DNA from: Gymnopus androsaceus JB14
Lineage: Eukaryota; Basidiomycota; Agaricomycetes; Agaricales; Omphalotaceae
NCBI GenBank assembly: GCA_009733575.1
Contig: ML769613.1
Span: 1-64,000, forward strand
Direction: 5' to 3'
DNA: 64,000 nt
In this document: positions 13,200-24,848 of the stretch, in pieces
Layout: each line of letters starts with the position of its first letter
Numbering within the stretch: position 1 is the first letter of the stretch
The notes under the pieces: model-generated
What the model saw: the letters and a program-made list of their open reading frames with translations, nothing else
Databases searched by the model: none
Told to the model about the DNA's origin: nothing
Translations under genes and position numbers: made by a program

Positions 13200-14715
13200 C
13201 TAGGTCGGAGATCTCTTCGTCCAAACTCCCGAGGTCGTTGAAGATTCCTTCACCTTCAAAGATATCCCCTTCCAGTTTTTCATTCCAGCCACATCAGGCA
13301 ACGCCTGCTTATCCGGAAACATCATCCCTTGCTTCGTCCTCTAAGCTCATGATCATCTCCTTGGAGTAAAACTCTTCCCAAATAATAAATATTGTCTTGC
13401 GTGAGCGATGGATTTAGAAGTAGGAATATGACGAATGAGTAGTTTGAGGAGTCGGGTTTGGTAGTAGATGTAGGAGCTGAATCGGTGGTGGGAAGAAGTG
13501 AGAGCGTTGCTATTGAGGTCGAGTCAGAGCTCTCAAACAACTATGGTGGTACTCATTCCACTGGTACTAGTCAGAGATCACGATGATGTCCGATATTCTC
13601 TCGCTCTCTCGCAAGCTATGTAACAACTCGAGACAGTCCAGATTCAAGCTGCGATACAGAATAAAGACATCTATCAGATAGTCATGTGACATGAAGTCGG
13701 CGAGTTGTGACGCAGTGATGTATTCTATCGAATCATGTCATCGCAAATACGATTGACAATAAGTCAGATAGACGAGGACATGCTTTCTATCGTCAAGTCG
13801 TGAAATCAGTCGTTGAAATCACATACGCCAAACGTATATGGGTGTAATGATCCCAAGATGGAAGGCTAATAGAATGGAATTGAGAGAGGAGAGAGTCCGT
13901 TTCTACACGGGAAATCCAGGAGCTACTTTTTGTTCTCGTGTTTCTGAATTAGCTACTGCTGTACTAGAAGTAGAGCTTCGAATCGTCCTCTGTGATAGAA
14001 GGGCTGGGGCTGAGACCTGCCGCGGTACTGGCCCTTCCAATAGGCCCACTGCCATACCAGCTCGCTGCGCCCGGAGCGGGAGCATTCTTCAGCGCGATTT
14101 TCAGCCAGTCAAATGCAGCAGTTAAATCAATGGATGGTCCGTCTTTGGTCAGAGATACCGCAAAAAATGCTGTCGAACATTTCAATGCGACTTCAGCGAA
14201 TGCAATCTTGATTTGCTCCAAGGGGAGTGCATCAGGGCGGTCTCGCTTGGTCGCAAGTCTTGAGTTTCGATGGATCAGGTCAGAAAGAAGAACAAGAGTT
14301 ACTTGAATAAAACATACATCAGAACGGGAGCCGTAAGAGAAAGAGGATTTATTTCTTTCAGCAAGTCGTCTTTTTAAGGAAAATACACAAGCTTACGCTT
14401 TCCTGGAACCTATAATGATCACAGCTATCCACCAGCCAGATGTTCCCAGCTGACGGCGCAAGCACGGCTTTTGCCACGGCGTCCCATTAGGGTGGGCCAG
14501 GAGTACCTGTCTCAAATACCCTACATCGCAAGGTACCTTTTAAGGAAGGAATTTCCAAGTCTGCTGTAGTGTAAATCGCACTTGATAGTCGGTACGGTTT
14601 CTATCGCTTCACCGTGCTTGAGCTTGTGAACCAACGCTGTCTTTCCACAATAGTCCAAGCCAGATAGGCCTATTCTACGCCGATACTTGTAGCGATTGAC
14701 AATTTGGGTGAGCAT
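13200..14715 (-). pseudogene. Arf-like GTPase with C-terminal domain, copy 2 (decayed)
   Basis: Shorter, more damaged relative of the gene at 15.4-16.8 kb. From 14715 it reads MLTQIVNRYKYRRRIG and the P-loop GLSGLDYCGKTALVHKL, then PTI, after which frame is lost. A separate frame (13964-14221) carries the Arf C-terminus FDWLKIALKNAPA. Near 13.3-13.5 kb the equivalent of the C-terminal domain remains (LLLNPSLTQ, then EEFYSKE in another frame, then FPDKQALPDV in a third). Four or more frame changes and the missing middle mark it as a pseudogene produced by tandem duplication. Confidence 0.7.
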
Positions 14716-14990
14716 ATTGAGGTGAAAGGCACATTAGGAGCGCTTGGAGAGTACTGAAATCGTGTATTGAGCACGTGTATGGATCCCAAAGCTGAGAAAT
14801 ACATCACCATACAATGATACATGAGTTGAATGAAGATTTGTCAGATTATGAACCTTTTACTACTTCATTCCTTTTCTAGCATCCCTTTTCCTTATACGTA
14901 TTGACTAACCGCACCGACTCGTTCCCGTGTCCCATCGTCTCACGCCTCAGGCCTTACATATGATTTCCCTCGATGGTTGATACCTCAGTT

Positions 14991-15182
14991 GTTTACTCGC
15001 CGTAACCGTCTGAGGTATGTTTCTCATTATATATATCCTTATATTCACATAACTAATACTCTACGTAGACTCGAGACTGATTAGTCTCTCGTTCTAACAG
15101 GTAGAGTTATACTTTAATATATCAGTCGTTTACTCGCCGTAACCGTCTGAGACTCGAGACTGATTAGTCTCTCGTTCTAACA
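14991..15182. repeat. Tandem repeat whose second copy lacks an intron-like segment
   Basis: Unit 1 is 14991-15014 plus 15069-15099; unit 2 is 15128-15182. The two flanking parts (24 and 31 nt) are identical between units. Unit 1 alone has a 54-nt insert (15015-15068) that starts GTATGT, has ACTAAT near its 3' part and ends CGTAG, which is a textbook fungal intron. Each unit also contains the hairpin GAGACTGATTAGTCTC. No reading frame of note covers it. Confidence 0.85.
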
Positions 15183-15511
15183 AGATTGACCTGGCACTGT
15201 CATTGCCAAGTCCAGATTCTTGTGTAATTTCACCGAAAGAGTGCTCGTTCACGTACAGACAAGGTGACGATTCTGACCAATGTCACCCCAATCCCATCCC
15301 AGTTAACAACGTCAAATTTTGCTCAGACTGTAAACTAACAAAGTCAAAGTAAAGGCCCTCCCGCACAAGAATTCATTGTCTCCGCAACACTCTCGAAGAT
15401 TTCTTCAATCCTTCACCTTCGATTCCTTATCATTTGACGAAAGTGTAACCAAATTGGGCAGCGGCTGCTTATCTGGAAACACCATTCCCCGCTTCGCCTC
15501 TGGACTCGTAA

Positions 15512-16785
15512 TTACCTCCTTGGAATAAAATTCCTCCAGAGGTTTCCTTGGGTCACGAAGGGGTTTATTAGGAGGAAGCGCGCGAATTCGGATTGGGGAG
15601 TTGGAGGAGAGAGCGTTGAAGTGACCGAGGCCAAGTCAAGAGAACTCTCGACCACAGTGCTGTCCAATGAACGATGGTCTCCAGTATTTTCCTCGGCCTT
15701 TATGGCTTCATCAGACGACAGAGACAGAGGCGGCATACCACAAATACCAAAATGCACTATTTGAATCCAAAAATATGTCATCGTGACATGAAAGGTGCGT
15801 CCTCGAGTTTGGGAACTTTGCGTGATATAGCTTTCGATCCCTTCAAAAATCATGTCTTTTCCTGAAAGAAAACCAATCAGTCAAGAAAGATCGACATTTC
15901 AGGCAGTGGCATACCTTTCTGACGTCCGAAAGTGGTCAAGATAACATACGCCAGACGTACATGGACGTAATGGTCCCAAGACGGAAGACTGATAGAATGG
16001 AATTGTCGAGAGAAACTCTTCAGGAGAAGAGTCTGTTTACTGCACGAGAGATCCATGAAGCTACTTTCTTCTCGCGCGATTCTGAATCGGTAACCACTGT
16101 AGAACAGTTGAACTACCTGCACTTGCGCTAGCTGGAGCGTTCTTCAATGCGGCATGCAGCCAGTCGAAGGCATCCGATAGACCACTCGCAGGACCTTCTT
16201 GGATAAGAGATACCCCAAAGACGGGTGCGAGACGTGTTGATGTGATTTTCGTGAATGCCTTCTGGATTTGGCTCAAGGGAAGCGCGTGAGGAAGGTCTTG
16301 CCTCGTCGCAAGGCTTGATTTTGATAAATTAGAGTAAATGGAAAGAAAGAAGAGTCAAAAACTTACATTAGAATGGGAGTGGTGGTGGAAAGAGGATTCG
16401 CTCCTTTCGGCAAATCGTGTTCGCTAAAAAGCAAATAAGCTAGCTCCTCGACACTTTCAGCGAGCCGTTCGCCATCACAGCTATTGACCAGCCAAATGAT
16501 CGCGACTGAGGATATAAGCACAGACTTTATCGTAGTGCGTGACCTTTGAGGGCTACACCCTGGAGCACCAGTCTCCCATACCGTGCATCGTAGAGTACCT
16601 TCTGAGCAAGGGATGTTCAGGTCAGCGGTGGTGAAGACTACACCAATAGTGGGTATAGTCTCTACAACTTGACCATGTTTGAGCTTGTGAACCAAGGTGG
16701 TCTTTCCGCAAGAGTCCAAGCCAGAAAGACCTATTCTACGACGGTATTTGTTGGGATAGAGGCGATTGATGAATTGTCTTAGCAT
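15512..16785 (-). CDS. Arf-like small GTPase fused to a helical C-terminal domain
   Basis: Start chosen at 16785 (MLRQFINRLYPNKYRRRIG). The P-loop GLDSCGKT lies at residues 22-29 and PTIG (switch 1) at 45-48. The G3 position is WETGAPG rather than WDVGGQ. The strand AIIWLVNSCDGERLAESVEEL follows an apparent intron. A 53-nt intron with AT|C phase joins PTTPIL-type sequence to ILATRQDLPHALPLSQI, so the G4 motif is TRQD instead of NKQD. After FDWLHAALKNAPA the gene continues with FHSISLPSWDHYVHVRLAYVIL.., GRTFHVTMTYFWIQIVH and FARFLLINPFVTQGNLW. This extra ~150-residue region recalls an uncharacterised helical domain. The last part is frameshifted: after NLW, one missing base near 15531-15541 hides an EEFYSKEV..PLPNLV tail that ends at 15405. 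GTP turnover may be abnormal given the altered motifs. Confidence 0.62.
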
Positions 16786-17301
16786 AGGAAGAAATAGAAT
16801 AATGTAGGAAACTTCTACCTTTACCATACGTGGCTTTATACGTGGCTTTAACAGCGTAGCTACTTCGAAGTGGTAAAGATCTGATTTGACCAGAATTTGA
16901 CGCGCAGCTCGTTCTAGCTCGTTCAACACGTGTAGATGGCTCACTCATTGCTCACTCAGATTCGGAAAACTCTGCTCTGCTCTTGACGTCGAAGTTGCAA
17001 GAGTTTTCGTGCTCTTCTAGGCGGACATTCCTTTATGCCAACTTTATCGGAGCAATCCTTTCCCGGGCTGACATCTACAGTCTACTAGTACTTGAGCAGG
17101 ATTAATATCAGTTCAGTGCGTTGTTGACTTTTTCGTGTCAAATCATTGTTTATGTATTTTGTCTTATAGATGTAAATAATCAATAAATCCAATGCGGATT
17201 CCATTATCTGGTCTTTTTGCGGCTGAAGAACAATCGGGACCCACGAATTTCTTTCTTCTTCTCGGTGGTCGCACACATAAAAACCAGCTTTTATATTATT
17301 C
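16786..17301. other. Divergent spacer between Arf-like gene and small basic gene
   Basis: No gene seen. Presumably contains both promoters. Confidence 0.4.
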
Positions 17302-17753
17302 ATGGCCCGCACGAAGGTGAATCGATACTCGGTCTCTCGGTCCAAGCTACTGACCGTTCTCTGTTTTCAGATTGAAATTGTCATACCTAATAGGGATCCC
17401 GAAGGATGCAAGTCACCTCCCCTAAATTCCTTCGTTTCATCTGGTATTTACCATTGGAACACAGATACACGAACCGTGTGGGGCGCTATCATCCCTCCAT
17501 CCTCCCCTATAGCGCAAAAGAAGAAGGAGCCACTGTTAAAGATAAAATTCATGGTGCGTACCTATGGTTCTGAACGCGGATTTCAATAACGACGTCTCGT
17601 TCGACTTTTTAGGCTGCTTCGAAGAAAGTCCGTATCAGTGAACGGGGATCGGAAAACTCCAAAACGAAGAGGTCACTCACCTTGAAAAACGAGACTGTTG
17701 CAACTGATCTTGCTCCGAAGAGACAACCAGTGCGTGGCTGCAGGAAGATATAG
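17302..17753 (+). CDS. Small basic protein with H3-like N-terminus (MARTK)
   Basis: Hypothetical 112-aa protein built from three exons: 17302-17316, 17371-17553 and 17613-17753, all introns in phase 0 with GT..AG. Exon 1 codes only MARTK and is followed at once by an intron, exactly the layout of the histone H3 gene at 20131. All three degenerate third positions checked (GCC/CGC/ACG against GCT/CGT/ACC) differ, so it is not a recent copy. The rest is unlike H3: IEIVIPNRDPEGCKSPP.., GIYHWNTDTRTVWG, then a Lys/Arg-rich tail (KKVRISERGSENSKTKR, APKRQPVRGCRKI) that looks nuclear. No histone fold follows. Function unknown; the model itself is inference. Confidence 0.5.
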
Positions 17754-18674
17754 TGGTATTGTGGTGTCCGAGTTGCACGATGTATCATTAACTTATAGGT
17801 GCTTGGTTTGATTAATACTCTTTTTTGTCGTGTTTGCTGACCTGATTTTAATCCTCTTTATAGTTGTATTATGTTCAGACTACTTCGAAAGATCATACTC
17901 CAATTTAATTAATCTTTTATAACGTCAGTTTCCGCATTATACACTAACGCTCTGGCTTCTACGATATCCTAACTCGCGATGATTGAACTGGACGCGTGAC
18001 AGAGCTAGCTTCTTGTATCTCTTCTACACCGACACAAATGGTTGTTGACGAGTCGATCTCCACGTCGTAGGCCGACACTAAGCACTTGGATAATTCAACC
18101 GCCGTAGTACTTGCGCACATTCTGTTCGCCTTGGGAAGGTTTTACAATAAATTGAGAGAGGGAGTGTTGACCACTTTAGTTGTTGAAGCAAGTCCGAATC
18201 CAGTTAAAGCCTTATCATCCAGCTGTGCGATTCGGTTTTGCGCGCTGGCGACACTAGCAGAGAACCATCTCAATTTTGGAGAATGTGTGCCATCCTGGTA
18301 GCAGAACTGATTTTTATTTCTACTGGAATGCATATGACTTTCACAAAAAAATAACGGGGGTCTTTGAACAAACACATAGAACGATCCGCCGTGACCGCAA
18401 TCATCCTTCCATCGAAGTACCTACCTTCTGTTCTCTTCAATTTCAAGTTTTAAACGGCATAACTTCGAGAAGACCGCTAATGGCCTGAATCCGAATGTCG
18501 AACAGCTTGTCGGGAATAAGATTAATGAGATTTGAGCGGAAATTTTCACCTCTTCCATTCCTCTTAAACTGGACACAAAGCCAGAGGAACGGAGGTAGGT
18601 TAGGTCTGAATCCCGATGCTGATTCCCCCGTTCTCCTTAGCTGTAACAGTTATCCTTACACAACAGAGACTACG
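17754..18674. other. Intergenic region; left end of duplicated locus
   Basis: No gene recognised. From about 18277 this sequence reappears, with many small differences, just right of the N gap (29595 onward). Confidence 0.5.
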
Positions 18675-19236
18675 CTAGAGATCTAAAAATGGAATGAAGT
18701 TTACAGGTATGACTTTTGCTCTATCTCGGTCGATAAAGCGCTGTTCGCTGGTGACCACTTCCCGAATGAATTCAGTGTCCACAAACACCTAGCCGAAGTC
18801 AGCATTGACGAGCGCAATAATTGGGAAACAGGACAAACATCGGATATCTTTTTGAACGACTCAGCTTCATACAGCACGGCTCCATCCCAGTCCACAGTGT
18901 TTCCGCCCAATCCCTTTACGAGCGTCCGTATTTCTTCATCAACATACATCCGGAAACCCCGAGTCTAGTGTTCAGCTGTTCAGATACAAAGGAATTACGG
19001 CTTTAGCTCACTTGCTCGTATCTGAGGATATTCTGCTTTACAATTGTGGTCCCGAGAAAGACTTTAGAGTGCGTTGTCCTCCAATAATGCTGAAATGCTT
19101 CGAGAGACACATCCTCTCTTTTGAATACCGCAATCAGCATGCGAACACGGCTCGAAGGTTGAGATGGGAGTGTAGGAACTGGAGCACCTGCACCATTGGC
19201 AAGCTGGTCGTGGTTCCCAGCAGCGGGGACAGCCAT
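18675..19236 (-). CDS. EthD-domain protein (dimeric alpha-beta barrel)
   Basis: Protein of about 155 aa from three exons: 19012-19236, one starting at 18964, and a last one ending at the TAG 18675-18677. It begins MAVPAAGNHDQLANG and then shows the EthD core: RMLIAVFKREDVSLEAFQHY followed by WRTTHSKVF, typical of the RxPxxs..EFxxyW..hH pattern. The second exon reads EEIRTLVKGLGGNTVDWDGAVLYE, the third VFVDTEFIREVVTSEQRFIDR and VNFIPFLDL. EthD proteins are small dimeric barrel proteins; in fungi many sit near polyketide genes, but no such cluster is visible here. A degraded second copy lies at 34330-34851 in the other haplotype. Confidence 0.75.
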
Positions 19237-20130
19237 GATGAATATCAGAACAAACCTTTGCGGGAGGCTTTAAAAAGCTTTACAGAAGAGTCGGCCCTGC
19301 AGTTCGCGCGGTATTCATCCAAGACTTCTGATGATAATAGTGCTACACACTTATCATCCCTGTGATCTAAGGAAATTGAAAGATCGTAAAGCTTGTGGTA
19401 CGTGAAGTTAGTACAGCCTTGTACACGTCTGTATCATCGAAAATATATTGGAGTTCTAGAAATTCAGAACATTGGTCGCATGAGTAAGTATTGTCTTCGA
19501 GGCGCTAGCAAGCTTGTGGGCCCTCGGCACGACAAGAAACTTGGTGAAGTTTGTGAAGGAACGTTAAAAATCTTCGATCAGTATCGACGGAGATCAGAAA
19601 TTTGGGTTAATCGCAAACCGCACTCGAACTGCACGGGAACGAGCATCGAGTACACGCAGTCACCGAGCAGACGGAAAGGTATTGGAACGATGGTCCAGCG
19701 CAATTTCCAGTCGATTTTCGAGCAGTCTTCCTTGAACCTTTCCCCGAACAAATCTTCTGATCAAGGCTCAAGTGGCTGTGCCTTGAACGCAAACCTTTCC
19801 TCTGATTTATTTAGAGTGGATAAAAAATCGTTAAAATGTAGAAAATATAGAATACATACGAGAAGGATGATTCTGAAGAACTGTCCAAGACCAAAGAGGA
19901 ACGAAGAAGAAAGCAAGCGTACAGAAAATAAACACCAATCTTCCGACACAAAAGTGGTTCAAATTGCATTCCCGTGGGTCCTTTGGATCGTCACGTGCAA
20001 AGGTTCCAATAAACACAGCAAAACTTGGGGGTGGAAACGCTGTTTTTTCGTTGCTCCAGAATCACCCATTCTTGCTTTTCTTTCTCAAACCTCCAACAAG
20101 CGAATTCTTTGAAATCTTCTAAATCTTCAA
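19237..20130. other. Promoter region of histone H3 / EthD genes
   Basis: Divergent spacer. A 239-codon plus-strand frame (19393-20112) fills most of it but has no recognisable domain, runs up to 18 nt before the H3 start, and I do not call it a gene. A CCAAT box lies in TTCCAATAAACAC near 20005. Confidence 0.4.
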
Positions 20131-20881
<751 letters not shown>

Positions 20882-22378
20882 ATCACCCATTCTCGGAGCT
20901 GGGGTGTTGAGCATGTTTACGGCTTTATTTTGTATATTCAACTCTTATTCGTATGCACTGTGTATATGTTGCTTTATGTTGTATGATTCCTGAGACTTAC
21001 AGTACGATACACTCGACCTACAGGTCTTTATATTTATGTATTAGCACCATGTTGGCATTCATAAACCCGCTTTGGTCGGAATAAAAGGACCATCCTGGCA
21101 TACAAACCCTACATCATTCGAAATCTACATACATTCGCCATTCAGTGAGGACTGAGAAAAGTAAGGAGGAAACCCACCGTAGTAGCGTTACACATCGCAG
21201 CGACTGGGGCTCCCGTCTCTGTCCTTGCGAAAATATCTTTGGCCAATATGTTGGATGCTATTTTGTATAGAAATAGGCCCGTCAGCGAGACGAAGGAGCA
21301 CGGGAATGGACATGACGAACTGGTATTGGGGTAGAGGTCCAGGATTATAACTTCCTTGCCTGTAGCATTGGCAACTGCGTACCAGCAGGGATCGGTGACG
21401 CAAGATCCTTCGACAAAAGGTACGCTGTAGTAGAGAATTTTGAGTACGATTTGTAACCTGGATATTTGACAGATATACAGACTCTTTGACTATCCCGTGG
21501 AAATCATCAAACAAAAAGTCTGCGATATGGGTATTGTTAACGGTGGTAGAGTTCGGTTTCGGGCCATCCTATGGGACACGCAATGAACAAAGACGGGAAG
21601 ACATAGACGACAAGAAACACACTTCTTGGTCGAAGTAGCTTCATCGATGAATGGAACCGCATTAGAAATTTTGCAGCGTAAACGAGATGAACTCACTTTT
21701 GCGTGACATAGATCTATCACAATGGTCAATGTCAATTTCCACCGCTCAGAGTTTGAAAGGTGCATACAGGAAATGGAACGTCAAGGAAGGTGATATTCCT
21801 CCATGTGATGCTATAACCAAATGGTTAGCACTTAAAAATATCAGGGCACACTCGACTCACTTGCGTGCAACTCCATTTCCTCCGGTCCAACTTTTGAAAC
21901 GAGCGCCATACAAAGAATTATTCTGAACGAAAAGTTAGCAGAATCAAATAAACACTGCCATCCACGGCAAGTTAGTTGAATGCGAGGTTACAGACCATCA
22001 CAACATTTTCAAACCTATCGGACGAGACAGTCAATGATACAGTAAACAGGTCCAGCATAGATCGACACACAGCACATTCTGCACGTTCGCCACAGCTCCG
22101 CCTTCGCCGAGTGAGCCTATCGAGAGTCCATGACCGTTTTCACAATAAGAATCTCTAAGGAAAGGGATATCATCGTTATTGAACTGTTACGATTCAAGAT
22201 AGTAAATAGATCGCCTCACCGAACAGTTATGTTGATCCCACCGCTCTCGACAGTCACGCAGTCGTCACCGTTATTAACGTGGTTGTTTTCAAAAAGGATG
22301 TTCGTGCCTCCCGCATCAAAGCCTTGTAGATGGATGATTTACGACTCTGAATATGAAGTAGATAACTGTCTGACTTAC

Positions 22379-22383
22379 CATCT
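22379..22383 (-). other. 5-nt microexon of GH28 gene, copy A
   Basis: AGATG between GATATAG and GTAAGT. See the copy B entry for the frame argument. In this copy it lies directly downstream of the transposon-bearing intron. Confidence 0.75.
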
Positions 22384-22434
22384 CTATATCAAAGCAAGAT
22401 AATGAGAAACCGGTTCAAACAGAAGAAAAGGTTA

Positions 22435-22615
22435 TTGCTGTTTTCAAAAAGGCTTGCGCGGGTCAAATTTTCACGTGAGAAAGATATATGTTTGATTTTT
22501 GCGTGTTTCGCAACGCTCCAACTGTTTTCATTCATAACTCGCTCAATTCTTCTTCAATCGCAAAAAGGTTTTTTTTTCCTGAATCCGCAGCTCAATCTGC
22601 AGACACAAGGCTAGA
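22435..22615 (+). repeat. Left terminal inverted repeat of the transposon
   Basis: 181 bp, TTGCTGTTTTCAAAAAGGC.. to ..CACAAGGCTAGA. Reverse complement matches 26128-26308 with equal length. Confidence 0.95.
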
Positions 22616-22678
22616 CAAGTAAGTATCTTAGATAAAAATGGCATGCAATAGTTAGAATTCATGTATTTGATGTTGTTG

Positions 22679-22762
22679 GAACTGTTTTCAGTCGAAACTC
22701 ACTCAGTTCTTCAACAGAAACAAAAGTCATTGTGATTTCTGAATCTACAACATATTCTACAG
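22679..22762 (+). repeat. Degenerate internal copy of the TIR inner half
   Basis: The order ACTGTTTTCA.., AACTCRCTCARTTCTTC.., TTTCTGAATCTAC.. parallels the inner part of the left TIR (ACTGTTTTCA.., AACTCGCTCAATTCTTC.., CCTGAATCCGCAG). It lies just before the accessory gene start. It could be a second transposase-binding site or part of a promoter. Confidence 0.6.
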
Positions 22763-22808
22763 GTGCCGTGTAAATTTCGAGGAACTTTCAGGCCAAGCAG
22801 GCGCAACA

Positions 22809-24772
22809 ATGGTCAACAATACCGAGAAGCGGCGTAAGGCCGAAAAGAAAGCAAAAATTGCAGAAAAGAAAGCTGAAAAGAAATCCAAGGCTGCTGGGAA
22901 GGTCGAGGGAGGTTCCAAGACTTCCAGGCTGAAGATTGGGACGATCAAACTACCAGCAAAGGGCACAAAGGCTGCTGCAACTCTGAATTTGAGCAAGGGC
23001 ACTGCAACTCAGGATTCAGACCAGGGTCATGATCAGTCCTCCACTTCACAGTCCATCCGATCAAGTACTTCTCCTTCTCCACCCCCAAGGGTTAGTCCAG
23101 AACGCATTGATGCAGCTAAATCCATATGGCGAGCTGGCGGTATCAAAGCACTAGAGGAATCGGAAGTATGGAATGGTGGCAACTGGAAAGATGATCTGCA
23201 AGGATATTTGACTGCAGCTGTTGGATCTGATGATAATGAATGTGTTGGTGAGGAAGATGAAGAGGACGGCAATCCAGACCTGGTTACAGAGGATGAAGAG
23301 GACATGGATGAGGAAGAGGATGTAGAAAATGATGAAGATTCGGAGTCAGATGGTAAGTGGCTTCCATTGTTTCAGTTACTTTTACTTACATTCCACTGAA
23401 GAACCTTATGACCTTGAATTTCTTGTACCATATGACGGAGCATCAGAGTCGCTCACTTTCGCTTCCAATACTACTTGGTCCGAATTCAGAGCAATCATGA
23501 GCAACAAGCTCAACATTTTACCGAAGAACCTTCGTCTTGGCTATTCTTTCTCCTCTGAAGGGAAAAGTGCTGCAGTCAAGCATCTCTCAGAGGGTATTCA
23601 CCTGATCCAGCTGTTCTCCAAGGCATCTACTGCCAAGGAGCTCCTTCGCAAAAGTCGCAAGCAGGATAAATCATTCTCTGTGATAATCAAATTGCTGGAG
23701 CCTAAGAGTTCTGATGGTGCAGCGAAAAAGAGTAAAGATAAGGGCAAGGATAAGGAGAAGTCAAAGAAGGTATGTGTATTTTGAGTAACGGGTTTTACTC
23801 ATCTAATATCCCAGTTTAGCGCAAGAGATCCTGTCAAGACAGTGACAGCGGAAGTGATACAGACAATGATTCGCATGGCAAGAAAGGAATGACACAATGG
23901 GTTGCACAGCTTGAACGAGATAACAAGTGTGAGGAGCATCCAGACAATCTTCATGGTTGTATGAAACTACAAGATGGACATGTTCCCTTCACAAAAGATT
24001 TATTGACTGGTTGGGCGATGTATCTGGTAAGTTTTTGTTGATTCAATTTTCATGTGTGCTAACAATATATCAGCAAAAGGGATACCAGTCAACCACAGTT
24101 CCTCCGAAAGTTTTGACAGGTAAACTGATGGATGCTGCTCCTCGTACTCGCAAACTAGCCCCGCAAGCTGCATCAGTGATCTCCCCAAGTACTCCGACAC
24201 CTACTCCGATGCCTGCTATGCCCATGCCTGCTGTGGCTAACCACGGAAGCTATCCAATTCAATATCCACATCCTCCGTTTGGCGGATATAATATGCCGCA
24301 CTATCCATATCCTCCTCCGCCACCTCCTCCGCCACCACCATTTGGCACCTATCCTGCACCTTCACATGCACCTCCATATTGGCAGCAGACGGAGCATCAT
24401 GCCTATCGTGGGTTTGACTATTCCTCTCGACCACCAGCTAACAAGCGTCATTACATTGATGAACTTCCGAGCTCAGATCCTCCTGATATCATGGAAAGTC
24501 TTGACTTGTTCCCTTCACTCGAAGCTTGGTTGCAAGATCTTGATAAGGGTCCGCACGGCCGAGGAGGTCATAATTTTGCTTCCTTCCTTCCCAACTTTTT
24601 GCAGGACAAGTATACTCATGTGTCAGACTTGGAGGATATATCAGTTGATAATCTACTTAGGGTTTGTGTGGAAATGCCTCGACGCACTGCAGAGATCATC
24701 CAGAAGGAGTCAAGCAAGATGATCATGAAGATTCAGAAGGATGCGAAGGCACGAGCTCGGGAACGTCGTTAG
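22809..24772 (+). CDS. Transposon accessory protein (605 aa, unknown function)
   Basis: Four exons, 22809-23352, 23402-23769, 23820-24026 and 24074-24772, keep frame and give 605 aa. The N-terminus is Lys/Glu/Ala-rich (EKRRKAEKKAKIAEKKAEKK, likely coiled coil or nucleic-acid contact), followed by a very acidic run (EEDEEDGNPD.., DMDEEEDVENDEDSESD). A folded-looking block follows: EPYDLEFLVPYDG..TTWSEFRAIMSNKL..LGYSFSS..HLIQLF. Then a Lys-rich linker, a Cys/His-bearing block (CEEHPDNLHGCMKLQDGH.., LLTGWAMYL), a poly-Pro stretch and a C-terminal part (DLFPSLEAWLQDLD..). I recall similar unnamed proteins scattered through basidiomycete genomes, but do not know a function. Its place inside the TIRs makes it part of the element, not a host gene. 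Confidence 0.82.
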
Positions 24773-24848
24773 GATCAGGTATTATACATACACTGCAGAT
24801 CGAGTCCTACATACATACTTTTTGGCATATAGTACATATAGTAAATAT

